From contig JBFFSQ010000006.1 in NCBI GenBank assembly GCA_041572275.1, positions 1 to 34,728 on the forward strand: 34,728 nucleotides of DNA. Reading direction: 5' to 3'. The position numbers and the translations under genes were made by a program. Positions 7,509-15,807 of this stretch are shown piece by piece. Source of the stretch: JBFFSQ01 sp041572275 (GTDB lineage Bacteria > Pseudomonadota > Gammaproteobacteria > SZUA-229). How positions within the stretch are numbered: position 1 is the first letter of the stretch; each line of letters opens with the position of its first letter. The notes under the pieces were generated by a model. It was given only the letters and a program-made list of their open reading frames with translations. It was not told the origin of the DNA and searched no databases.

Positions 7509-7554
7509 CTCCTGTTATCAGTTAGTTGTAAACAGGAGTTTAACTTGAACAGGA
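7509..7554 (-). promoter_or_regulatory. Inverted repeat covering the thioesterase ribosome-binding site, plus repeated AACAGGA motifs
   Basis: CTCCTGTT (7509-7516) and AACAGGAG (7531-7538) are exactly complementary. In the minus-strand mRNA the proximal arm is AACAGGAG, which contains the AGGAG Shine-Dalgarno site of the gene starting at 7500. Pairing with the upstream CTCCTGTT would hide it. A further AACAGGA lies at 7548-7554, 17 bases from the second copy. Either an RBS-sequestering hairpin or a binding site for a regulator would explain the arrangement. Confidence 0.5.
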
Positions 7555-7707
7555 ACCTATCCATACATCATAAGTAAACAATGAAGGAGTAATGTGATCG
7601 ATTAAAGATGATCTTCCATATTGCCCTGGTTTATTACTTGGTTGGAGAATATTCTGTTTCAATAAATAACTATCGAAGCGGAAATTAATAACTTTGTCAG
7701 GTACCTG

Positions 7708-9729
7708 TTATTTTTCAGTTTTTAAACCTGAAATTATTGCGTTAAGTTTATGTGTCACATTGTCAAGGTCCTGTCCAGCAGAGTGTAGAGGCTGGGTGGT
7801 TTGGGCTGTTTTTTCGGCCAGCTCGCTAATGGCATTAATATTGCGGCTTATTTCATCAGAAGTGGCGCTTTGTTGTTCGCTTGCTGCAGCAACCTGATCC
7901 AGAATGCTGTTAATATTTAGAATCTCCTGGCTGATTGCATTCAACGATGATGCAACCTCTTCGACCTGTGTACTGTTGGTGTGAGCTTCCTGGATAGAGC
8001 TTTGCATAACACTGACTGCACTGTTGGCTCCGGCTTGCAGACGGTCGATGAGCTCCTTGATCTGGTCTGTTGATTGCTGGGTACGGCTGGCCAGAGTGCG
8101 CACCTCATCAGCAACGACTGCAAAGCCTCGTCCTTGTTCACCGGCGCGGGCAGCTTCTATCGCTGCATTGAGTGCCAGCAAATTAGTCTGTTCGGAAATA
8201 TCTCTGATTACGTCCAGTACCATGCTGATATTATTAGTGTCATTTTGTAGGTTCTGAATCACCTCTGCGGCATTATCCAGGTCGTTAACCAGGTGTTTGA
8301 TGCCATTGAATGCCGTATTTGATTTCAACGCACCTGATTTGGCTTCATCATCTGCCTGTTTAACCGATTGTGATGCACTGGCGGCATTACGTGCTACTTC
8401 CTGAGATGTGGCAGTCATCTGTTCAGCCGCAGTGGCAACTTGTTCTGTTTCACGGTGTTGCTGAATGATATTTTCAGTGGTTTCATGGGTGACAGCTGAC
8501 ATATCCTCTGATGCATGTTGCAGGTCAGTAATTGCTGACTGCATGTCCTGAATCATATTGCTTAGCTGGTTAGTGAATCTGTTAATGATGGCAGATAGAA
8601 TCCCGACTTCACCGATACGATCTTCGTTCAGGATCAGCGAGAAATCACCGGTGGAAATATTTTCCAGTGAGGTACTGACTTCGGTAACAATGGTATTGAT
8701 TTGACGTGTATTAGTATAAGCAACAAACAGGCCGATGCTAATAGCGAAAAGTAAAACAACAAAAATAAAGACGATAGTCTGTTGTGTTTTAGATACTAGT
8801 TCCGCATTGCCGGCTTTGACTTGTTGTTTTTGTTGATTGATTATATCGGCCACTAGCAGATCAATGTTATTTATCAGTGGACTGATGTTTTGTTTTATAA
8901 GACTGACATCTTCACGCCAGCGACCTTCATTGAAAACTGTAAATACATCATCGATATATTTGAAATAATTGTTTGAAATATCCTGTAGGGTCTGGAAACC
9001 TTCCTCTTCTTCAAACGTAAATATATCAGCATAGTTTTCAATTGACTTCAGCAGCTTCCAGTGTTGATCGATATATACATGAGTTTGCTGTTGGCGCTGG
9101 CTATTCGGATTCGATAAGAATGTTCTGAATACTGTGACTGTGCTCATCCAGTTTTGCCGTAGCTTATTAATCATGAAGATTAAATCGCGTCGTTGTTTAC
9201 TGGCGGTTTCAGCTATTTCAGAATCGAGCATGACATTAAATGTCTGAAGAGCTTCCTGATGCAAAGGATTGATATTTAAATTGGCTATTTTTAGGCCGGG
9301 ATAGTTTTCAATAAAATTCTTATTATAAAAATCAATTTTATCCTGATGCTGTAAAAATTCTTCGATCAGTATTTCGAGTTGCTGTGATTTTTTTTGCAGC
9401 TTACTGTTTTGTTTTATTAGCTCAAGCTGTTGGAAGTTCTGAATGGATTCTTTGAGCTCAAGTTCGCTAGTTTTGAAAGCTTGTTCATAATCTGTGGTCT
9501 TATTAATAATATAAAGACCCATCAAACTGGTCGTCGTCTGTATGTTTTCCTGTAACGACAAAGCCGCGAGCATCGCTGGCTGAGATTCAGTCGCAATGTA
9601 ATTGGCCTGGTTCTGGACTTCGGTAAGGCGAAATAATGCAATGCCCGCGATAACAATTATAAGCAAAAGCATGCTGATAAATCCGGCCCAGACCTGATGT
9701 TTGATTGAAAGTTTATTGAGAAATTTCAT
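7708..9729 (-). CDS. Methyl-accepting chemotaxis protein
   Basis: Transmembrane chemoreceptor of 673 residues that relays ligand binding to CheA/CheW and flagellar motors. An N-terminal membrane helix (residues about 15-36) is followed by a mostly helical periplasmic region of about 290 residues, a second membrane helix (about 325-346), a HAMP segment and the cytoplasmic signalling hairpin. The tip sequence DISEQTNLLALNAAIEAARA and the following GRGFAVVADEVR are intact (about residues 505-540). No CheR-binding pentapeptide is visible at the C-terminus (ends SGLKTEK). I chose the ATG at 9727-9729 because AGGGCG precedes it by seven bases; an upstream GTG at 9750 lacks such a site. No che genes are in the window. 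It lies 207 bases upstream of the thioesterase in the same direction, but co-transcription is uncertain. Confidence 0.95.
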   Translation of the reverse strand: MKFLNKLSIKHQVWAGFISMLLLIIVIAGIALFRLTEVQNQANYIATESQPAMLAALSLQENIQTTTSLMGLYIINKTTDYEQAFKTSELELKESIQNFQQLELIKQNSKLQKKSQQLEILIEEFLQHQDKIDFYNKNFIENYPGLKIANLNINPLHQEALQTFNVMLDSEIAETASKQRRDLIFMINKLRQNWMSTVTVFRTFLSNPNSQRQQQTHVYIDQHWKLLKSIENYADIFTFEEEEGFQTLQDISNNYFKYIDDVFTVFNEGRWREDVSLIKQNISPLINNIDLLVADIINQQKQQVKAGNAELVSKTQQTIVFIFVVLLFAISIGLFVAYTNTRQINTIVTEVSTSLENISTGDFSLILNEDRIGEVGILSAIINRFTNQLSNMIQDMQSAITDLQHASEDMSAVTHETTENIIQQHRETEQVATAAEQMTATSQEVARNAASASQSVKQADDEAKSGALKSNTAFNGIKHLVNDLDNAAEVIQNLQNDTNNISMVLDVIRDISEQTNLLALNAAIEAARAGEQGRGFAVVADEVRTLASRTQQSTDQIKELIDRLQAGANSAVSVMQSSIQEAHTNSTQVEEVASSLNAISQEILNINSILDQVAAASEQQSATSDEISRNINAISELAEKTAQTTQPLHSAGQDLDNVTHKLNAIISGLKTEK

Positions 9730-10276
9730 GTTTTCGCCCTGAAAATACACTTAATTTTATTGTTTGTTTATGCACTGATTTGCAGTTTGAAACGTGATTC
9801 GTAATCGAAAAACAATTGATTTCCTGCATGTTTTTTAAGAATAGACCATATTTAAAGAAATTACATAAACCTGATAAAGGCCATAGCCTTAGATTTGGTT
9901 AGTATTCAACATGGAGTAACTGAGGTAGGCCAGTGTTTTGTTATGCAGGTATATAATCAATATCTGTTCAGCAGTAGTGATAATTAGCAGTATTTACGGT
10001 TTAATATGTTTCCTGACGATATGATGTTCTGTTTTATATCTCGATTTTCTGGCTGACTTGTTCAAGGCTTATAACCCTTGTTTAATTGTGGGATTAATGC
10101 CTGGGTCAAAAGTGTGTACGTAAGTCATTGATAATAATGTTTTTCTGGTTTTTTTCAGTCTACTGAGTAGTATAAATATATAGTGTTAACTGTGATTATT
10201 AAGTAGTAAAAATCCTGTATTTTTGGTAATTTATCCACCTTAAATTCAAAAGATATGTCTCTGGGGATCACAGCTT
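9730..10276. other. AT-rich divergent intergenic region, 547 bp
   Basis: This separates the chemoreceptor (minus) from the SCP2-like gene (plus) and must hold both promoters. The sequence is AT-rich, with TATA-like boxes near 10171, but no promoter with convincing spacing. No open frame with a ribosome-binding site and no strong hairpin were found. It is unusually long for this otherwise compact window, so a small RNA or regulator-binding sites are possible but not shown. Confidence 0.5.
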
Positions 10277-10678
10277 ATGCCAGATCTGTTTTCGGTCGAT
10301 TGGACCTTGAACTATAAAAAAATGTGGAACAGTAATGAAGGCATTGCCGACGAACTCGGTCGTGCTGGTTTTAATTCTGTAGTTGCATTTGGAATTGATG
10401 GCGAAGAGCAACCTCGCTGTGTCTTTGGTATCGAGGAAGGCAAAATTGTTTCTGCCGGACCACCCAGCGGTGAAGAGATCAACTGGGATTTGCGAGCAAA
10501 TGCCGAAGACTGGGCAAGCTTACTGGAGAAACCACCAGGGCTCATGAAGCTAGGTCTGGCCTATACTTCACGAAAGATTAAATTTCATAAAGGCGATTAC
10601 TCTGCCATGATCAAAGACCCAGGCTTATCCAGTGCTTTTGTAAAATGCTTTTCACTGATGAGCAAGGCATTGAACTAA
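10277..10678 (+). CDS. SCP2 sterol-carrier-like domain protein
   Basis: A 133-residue soluble protein with no signal peptide or membrane segment. Its layout (VVAFGIDGEEQPRCVFGIEE, then IVSAG, DWASLLEKPPGLMKLGLAY, and a C-terminal helix) fits the single-domain SCP2-like family. These bind lipids or hydrophobic ligands in a tunnel; the bacterial ligand is generally unknown. It stands alone between a long intergenic region and a terminator. The ATG at 10277 has only a weak, distant GGGG ribosome-binding site. Related short SCP2 proteins are common in gammaproteobacteria. The family call is moderately firm and the function open. Confidence 0.7.
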   Translation: MPDLFSVDWTLNYKKMWNSNEGIADELGRAGFNSVVAFGIDGEEQPRCVFGIEEGKIVSAGPPSGEEINWDLRANAEDWASLLEKPPGLMKLGLAYTSRKIKFHKGDYSAMIKDPGLSSAFVKCFSLMSKALN

Positions 10679-10705
10679 GTCTCTAAGCACTAGCACATGT
10701 CATAT

Positions 10706-10732
10706 AAAAGGCCGACTCAGTTGGCCTTTTTT
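10706..10732. terminator. Bidirectional terminator between SCP2-like gene and tgpA
   Basis: Stem AAAAGGCC (10706-10713) / GGCCTTTT (10723-10730), extendable inward through GAC/GTT with one G-T pair, followed by TTTTTT on the plus strand and TTTTATAT on the minus strand. It lies between convergent genes and can serve both. Confidence 0.88.
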
Positions 10733-10776
10733 ATGGGCTTATGGGTCTGGCTGATTAAGTGAGCCATAATCGATAC

Positions 10777-12744
10777 TCATGAGGCAGATAACCGAAGTTT
10801 CTTTATCATCTGTTTCATATTGTTCAGTTGCTTGGTGTTCTCACGTGATCGATATCGCTGATTGATATAAATAGCTGTAATCAAATTAATGGTGTTTTTA
10901 TCTGCGGGAAATTCTGACCCAGCGCGGCAGGCAAAATCCAGAGGCCCTTCATAGTCTTGCCGAATGAGCCCTTTGCGGGCCAGTTTTTTACAAAACCGGC
11001 CATACAGACGCTGAATAGGATCTAATGAGTTTCTACTAAAAGGTCTGAAAATAAACAGGGCAATAATGAGCGTAATCACGGCTAGTGTGGTGATTAGAAA
11101 CAGGATTAGTTCAACATAATCAATATCGCGGTTGAATATAGTGTTGAGCAGCTGGTTTTGTAGTTTGCTGTCATACCCAATGACCCATTGTTTCCAGCTG
11201 TTATCAATGGCATCCCAGTAGAATTTGAGTTGTTTTAACATGCCACTATTCATGCGCATATGGAATGGTCGGTTTTCAGTGGCTGCCAGGGCCGCATTCA
11301 GGTTCTGTTCGATCCGGTTGGGGGCGATGGCTGCAGTGGGGTCGATACGTACCCAGCCTTCTTGCTCAAGCCAGACTTCGGACCAGGCATGGGCATCGCT
11401 CTGGGTGACCGAGTAGAAATTATTTAATGGATTCTGCGTGCCTCCCTGATAGCCAAGCACGATACGTGCGGGTATTCCAGCTGCCCGCATGAGCACGGTA
11501 AAACTGCTGGCATAATGTTCACAAAAGCCTCTACGAGTAGTAAACAGGAACTGATCAACGGGATCGAAACCCGGTGTGGCCGGGGGTTGCAGCGTATAGA
11601 AAAAGTTCTGCTGGTTAAAATTTTCCAGTGCATGTTGAACAATGTCTCGGGGTTGTTTGAACTGTCTGCGCCATTGCTGACCCAAGGCAACAGTTCTAGG
11701 GTTAGCTCCTTCTGGCAGTTTCAGGCCAGCACTCCTTTCCCAGGCAGATAGCTGCTGTTCAATGCGATAATCCAGAAATGAACTGACTGTGTATTGATAC
11801 AGGGAATGTATATCGCTTTCTGAGCGGAGCAGGAAATTATTGGTATAACTGACGTTTTCAGGTATCTCCGATGGCATATCCAGTGCAAATAGCCATTTTT
11901 TGTCATGAGGTTCCAGGGTAATGGTATAGCTCAGTGGAGTATCAAAGCCTTCCAGTGTTGGGGTTGGGTTAAGGTTTGGCTTGCCATGCTCCCAGGTCTT
12001 ACCATCGAAATACCAGAGTACTAAGGCACGCCAGTAAAGACTATTCTGGGCTGGGGCTTCCGATTTGAACTGGACCCGGAAGGCGATTTCATTGGACTGG
12101 ATTAACTCGCTGATACTACCTGGACTCATGGTGTCACTCAGGCCGGTACGTGGACTGCTGGAATCCTCCGGCAGGCTCCAGAGTGGGCCAGGAATACGGG
12201 GAAACAAGACAAATAGGATGAGCATCATCGGTAAGGCCTGGACCAGCATCAGTGATGACATCTTTAATCGAGACCTGAAACTGACAGGCGCATCACCCTG
12301 ATTAATAAAAATCAGACTCATAATCAGGACGATGGCTGATATCAGCATGAATACCACGGTTGGAATCGTTTGCGAGAACAGGAAGTTGGTCACGATGATG
12401 AAAAAGCTCAAGGCAATGAGCAGCATATAGTCTCTTTTTTGTGTGCTCTCGAGTAATTTGATGGCCAGTAACAAACTGAGTAAGGCGGTGCCGGCTGTCT
12501 TGCCCAGCAGAGTGCCATAGTGAAACAGAAGGATAATAACTGCTGGAAAGATGATCAAAAATAACAGGATTTTGCCCGGTAATAATCGGGGCTTGACTAT
12601 AGCCAGTAGTCGCCAGCCAAATAGTAGAGGCAACAGGATGATCATCCAGACAGGTAGCCTGGGTAGATGGGGAATTAGCACCATGGCGAGAGGCACAATG
12701 ACCCAGAATACAGGATGCTGTGGAATGTTTTTCAGGTGGAGCAC
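10777..12744 (-). CDS. tgpA: TgpA-type membrane transglutaminase-like protein (DUF3488/DUF4129)
   Basis: Inner-membrane protein of 655 residues. The N-terminus has about five to six membrane helices (residues 10-200), then a large periplasmic transglutaminase-like domain, another helix near 555-580 and a cytoplasmic tail. The catalytic triad can be placed at C408 (RRGFCEHYASSF), H452 (SDAHAWSEVW) and D468 (VRIDPTAA). TgpA of Pseudomonas aeruginosa is essential and periplasmic; its substrate is not defined. The order MoxR, DUF58, TgpA with gaps of 0-4 bases is the conserved operon, and the MoxR ATPase probably acts as a chaperone for its partners. The length fits the family and all key residues are intact. 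Confidence 0.93.
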   Translation of the reverse strand: MLHLKNIPQHPVFWVIVPLAMVLIPHLPRLPVWMIILLPLLFGWRLLAIVKPRLLPGKILLFLIIFPAVIILLFHYGTLLGKTAGTALLSLLLAIKLLESTQKRDYMLLIALSFFIIVTNFLFSQTIPTVVFMLISAIVLIMSLIFINQGDAPVSFRSRLKMSSLMLVQALPMMLILFVLFPRIPGPLWSLPEDSSSPRTGLSDTMSPGSISELIQSNEIAFRVQFKSEAPAQNSLYWRALVLWYFDGKTWEHGKPNLNPTPTLEGFDTPLSYTITLEPHDKKWLFALDMPSEIPENVSYTNNFLLRSESDIHSLYQYTVSSFLDYRIEQQLSAWERSAGLKLPEGANPRTVALGQQWRRQFKQPRDIVQHALENFNQQNFFYTLQPPATPGFDPVDQFLFTTRRGFCEHYASSFTVLMRAAGIPARIVLGYQGGTQNPLNNFYSVTQSDAHAWSEVWLEQEGWVRIDPTAAIAPNRIEQNLNAALAATENRPFHMRMNSGMLKQLKFYWDAIDNSWKQWVIGYDSKLQNQLLNTIFNRDIDYVELILFLITTLAVITLIIALFIFRPFSRNSLDPIQRLYGRFCKKLARKGLIRQDYEGPLDFACRAGSEFPADKNTINLITAIYINQRYRSRENTKQLNNMKQMIKKLRLSAS

Positions 12745-12748
12745 TGTG

Positions 12749-13729
12749 TCAGCTCCTGCTAAACAGGGCCAGGGATTTCAGGCACAAGTGGCGATGGTGA
12801 CGACCTGAACCGGCGGCCAGCTGTGTTCCGGGCAGCTGAAGTCCATATTTCAGACCGTGATGATCTGCATCCAGCACCCAGCGACAGAGTACTGACAGTT
12901 TACGCTCAATGTCCATGTTATCGGGTAAGGCATACCAGCTCAGTATGATTTCATCGCCGACTTCTGCATGAAATTGCTTAGTTTGCAGTTCACGGGTGCG
13001 AGCAATCGCTTTCCAGGCCAGATGGTTGGGAGCATCACCTTTCTGGTATTCCCGGATACCAGCAAAGTCGTCATAACCATCCTGTTCACTGGCATGCTGT
13101 CCCGAATGTTGGCTGCTCAAATCAAAATGCGGAGGATGTTCATCGGGTTTTGGGTAGACCAGGCAGCGGGTATTCAGGTGATTCCAGGACCAGGCATGAA
13201 ATAGGCCAAGCGGGAATTCTGTAAATACCTTGAATTCACCCAGTTCTAGCCAGCCACGTTGCTCGGTATTCAGTGGAATCTGTACCTGACAATCAGCAGC
13301 CAGTGGTTCCAGGTGTGCACTTACGGCTTCACCATTTCGGCTCTGAAACTGGATATTCATAAAACCATGTTTTTTATCAGAGCTGAGAGTGATGGGGAAA
13401 TGTGCCGGTTGTCCTGCAAAAACCGGGCGGGTAGTGGCGGTATTGAGTGTTAAATGATTCAGGTTCTCGTGGGTGTAAATCATGCCCAGGAAACCGATGG
13501 AACCTAGTAGGAAGCTGAGCATAAAGCCGAGACTGTTTTCATAATTGATCGCGCCGGTGAGAATGACCAGTAGCGTAATAAAAAATGTCAGGCCGTGACG
13601 TGTCGGAAGTATATAGATGCGACGTCGTACCAGGGTGGTTTGCTGATCTGGTTCGGGAAGGCGTTTCTCTGCCCATAGCTTGATTAAGCGGGTAATAAAG
13701 TCAGGGACCAGTGGCAAACCGTTGGACAT
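12749..13729 (-). CDS. DUF58 domain-containing protein
   Basis: A 326-residue protein with two membrane helices near the N-terminus (about residues 35-75) and a C-terminal DUF58 domain. The hallmark of the domain is visible as GIREYQKGDAPNHLAWKAIA followed by RTRELQTKQF, near residues 220-250. DUF58 is structurally related to von Willebrand A domains and is almost always paired with a MoxR ATPase. It is the middle gene of the MoxR-DUF58-TgpA operon. Its ATG immediately follows the MoxR stop, and four bases separate its own stop from tgpA. The partner protein remodelled by the ATPase is not known. Confidence 0.92.
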   Translation of the reverse strand: MSNGLPLVPDFITRLIKLWAEKRLPEPDQQTTLVRRRIYILPTRHGLTFFITLLVILTGAINYENSLGFMLSFLLGSIGFLGMIYTHENLNHLTLNTATTRPVFAGQPAHFPITLSSDKKHGFMNIQFQSRNGEAVSAHLEPLAADCQVQIPLNTEQRGWLELGEFKVFTEFPLGLFHAWSWNHLNTRCLVYPKPDEHPPHFDLSSQHSGQHASEQDGYDDFAGIREYQKGDAPNHLAWKAIARTRELQTKQFHAEVGDEIILSWYALPDNMDIERKLSVLCRWVLDADHHGLKYGLQLPGTQLAAGSGRHHRHLCLKSLALFSRS

Positions 13730-14677
13730 TTAGATCGGAACCTGCTGAATCAGTTTAGTAATTAGCTCGTCAATGGGTTCATCCTGATGATCGGGGTGAA
13801 CCTGTAATCGATGCGCTGCCACTGACGGTATAACCTGTTGTATGTCTTCTGGTAATACATGGTCACGTCCTTTTAACAGGGCCCAGGCCTGTGCACATTT
13901 TTGCAGGGCCAGTCCAGCTCTGGGTGACAGGCCGGAGGCGAACCAGGGCGAGAGGCGGCTGCTATGTATCAGGGCCAGCAAGTAGTCCAGCAGGGCTTTA
14001 GAAACATGTACCTGATCCACGGCTGTTTGTATTTCCAGTAATTCTTTAGCTGTCATTACGGCTTTAAGTTTATCGATTTTCTGACGTCGATCTTTGCCCT
14101 TTAGCAGTTCGCGCTCAGCTTCTGCATCTGGGTATCCCATTTCAATACGCATCAGAAAACGATCGAGCTGGGATTCGGGTAGAGGAAAGGTGCCCACTTG
14201 TTCCATTGGGTTTTGAGTGGCAATTACAAAAAAGGGATGCTGGAGTTTACGTGTTTCACCATCCTGGGTGACTTGACGTTCCTCCATGGCTTCCAACAGT
14301 GCGCTTTGTGTCTTCGGTGTGGCACGGTTAATTTCATCACCTAATAACACCTGGGTAAAGATTGGTCCATGGTGAAAATGAAATTGGTTGCTGGTGGTAT
14401 CAAATATTGATACACCCAGTACATCAGCGGGCAGTAAATCACTGGTGAATTGCACACGCTTAAAATCCAGGCCAAAAGTTTTAGCAATGGTAAGGGCTAG
14501 TGTCGTTTTGCCGACACCGGGTAGATCTTCTATCAGCAGATGACCGTTAGCCAGCAGACAGGTAATGGCCAGATGAATCTGGTTTTGTTTACCCAGTATG
14601 ATGTGTTCAATATTTTGAGTTACTCTGTGCAGTGATTGTTGAATCATCTGAACCGGCAGGTGGCTGGGTTGGTGCAT
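13730..14677 (-). CDS. MoxR-family AAA+ ATPase
   Basis: A 315-residue cytoplasmic AAA+ ATPase of the MoxR branch. Walker A is LPGVGKTT (residues 52-59), Walker B LLGDEIN (D114, E115), sensor 1 ATQNP (about 154-158), and the LPESQLDRF region carries the following conserved positions. The C-terminal lid (SGLSPRAGLALQKCAQAWAL) is typical. MoxR ATPases act as chaperones, often with VWA-type partners; here the partners are DUF58 and TgpA. This is the first gene of that operon. The 147-base gap upstream, before the AEC transporter gene read in the same direction, probably contains the promoter, but no clear box was assigned. Confidence 0.95.
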   Translation of the reverse strand: MHQPSHLPVQMIQQSLHRVTQNIEHIILGKQNQIHLAITCLLANGHLLIEDLPGVGKTTLALTIAKTFGLDFKRVQFTSDLLPADVLGVSIFDTTSNQFHFHHGPIFTQVLLGDEINRATPKTQSALLEAMEERQVTQDGETRKLQHPFFVIATQNPMEQVGTFPLPESQLDRFLMRIEMGYPDAEAERELLKGKDRRQKIDKLKAVMTAKELLEIQTAVDQVHVSKALLDYLLALIHSSRLSPWFASGLSPRAGLALQKCAQAWALLKGRDHVLPEDIQQVIPSVAAHRLQVHPDHQDEPIDELITKLIQQVPI

Positions 14678-14824
14678 CGATTTGTTTCCGGGTTTTTATT
14701 ATGTAAATTTGACTTAAATTGATTTGAAAAATTCAGCTGGCTCATGCATTAACAAAAGCTCTCGAGCATAGAGGCTGTTATCGGAGTATAGATGAGTGCG
14801 AAATAAATTAAACCGTGAGGGTGC

Positions 14825-15739
14825 TTATACTATCCAGCTATACCAGAGAGGTAGTGTGAACAGGCTCAGCAGCGTGGTAACAGTTACCGAGGCGGCATAA
14901 ATACCGGTATTCAGTCCATAGCGGTCACACAGTACGACACCCAGGGCCATGCTGGGCATTGCTGCTTCCAGGATGACAGCAGTACGAAGTTGGCCATCGA
15001 TGTTAAGCAAAATGGCTGTCGCCAGGACCACCAGGGGCATGATAAACAACTGCAGGAGAATCACCGGCACGATAGTGGGCAGATAGCGGATTTCCTTGAA
15101 GCCCTGTTTTAAGGCGAGACCAACGGAAAACAACATCAATGGCACAACCGCACCACCCATCATGGACAGCAGGCCTGTTATCCAGGTGATGGGTTCAACT
15201 CCCGCCAGATTGAGTGATGTGGCGATTATAGCTGCCCAGAGAGGAGGAACCTTGATGAGTAGCAACAGTGGGTTAGGCTTTTCGCCACTGTTGCCGTAAT
15301 GCGCGGCGAGTAGAATACCCACGGTCAATAAAATGGGAGTACAGGCAAACAGATCGTATTGAATGGCTACGGCCCCAGCCCAGTCACCGAGGGTAGAGGT
15401 GAGTAGCGGGTAACCCAGGTAAGTGGCATTGGGAAAACTTGCTGCGAGAATGATGGCGCCCGCGATTTGACCATGGGTGCGGCATTTACGGCATAATAGC
15501 CAGGCAATGACCAAGGTGCTGATAACACCTGCTGCAGCGGAGGCAGAAATTTTCAGTGAATCTACGCCCAGTTCGGCTTGCCAGAGTATGCTGAACACCA
15601 GTGCGGGCAGAAAAATGTAATACACTATATCGGTGAGGACTTTGCGAATGGTACCGCTGTCCATACGACCGGGATTGAAGCTGGACCAGAGCAGACCGAG
15701 GCCTATTAGGGCAAACATTTGAAACAGGGTAGTCAGCAT
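14825..15739 (-). CDS. AEC-family transporter (auxin efflux carrier-like)
   Basis: A 304-residue membrane protein with about ten hydrophobic segments along its length, in the five-plus-five pattern of the AEC/bile-acid-transporter superfamily. Bacterial members export or import small organic acids such as malate or malonate, but the substrate cannot be told from sequence. The segments PNATYLGYPLL (about residues 100-112) and LEAAMPSMALGVVL (about 255-270) contain the helix-breaking Pro/Gly motifs expected in the two half-membrane crossings. The ATG at 15737-15739 is divergent from the HDOD-phosphatase gene, with a 68-base shared promoter region. It appears to be a single-gene unit unrelated to either neighbour. 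Confidence 0.88.
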   Translation of the reverse strand: MLTTLFQMFALIGLGLLWSSFNPGRMDSGTIRKVLTDIVYYIFLPALVFSILWQAELGVDSLKISASAAAGVISTLVIAWLLCRKCRTHGQIAGAIILAASFPNATYLGYPLLTSTLGDWAGAVAIQYDLFACTPILLTVGILLAAHYGNSGEKPNPLLLLIKVPPLWAAIIATSLNLAGVEPITWITGLLSMMGGAVVPLMLFSVGLALKQGFKEIRYLPTIVPVILLQLFIMPLVVLATAILLNIDGQLRTAVILEAAMPSMALGVVLCDRYGLNTGIYAASVTVTTLLSLFTLPLWYSWIV

Positions 15740-15807
15740 ATGTGTATCAAGTGGCTATACTAGTAAAAGGCGCGTATCTTAAGGGTTAAACGCAATAAAA
15801 CAAAATC

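Noticed and set aside
4171..9800. Genomic-island attachment repeat at tRNA-Ser
   Set aside because: I looked for a second copy of the tRNA 3' end and for an integrase and saw neither in the window; acquisition remains only a composition-based suggestion.
9853..9879. FliA-like motif TAAAGAAA-N11-TGATAAAG near the chemoreceptor gene
   Set aside because: It is on the plus strand and points away from the chemoreceptor, and the -10 half matches the flagellar consensus poorly.
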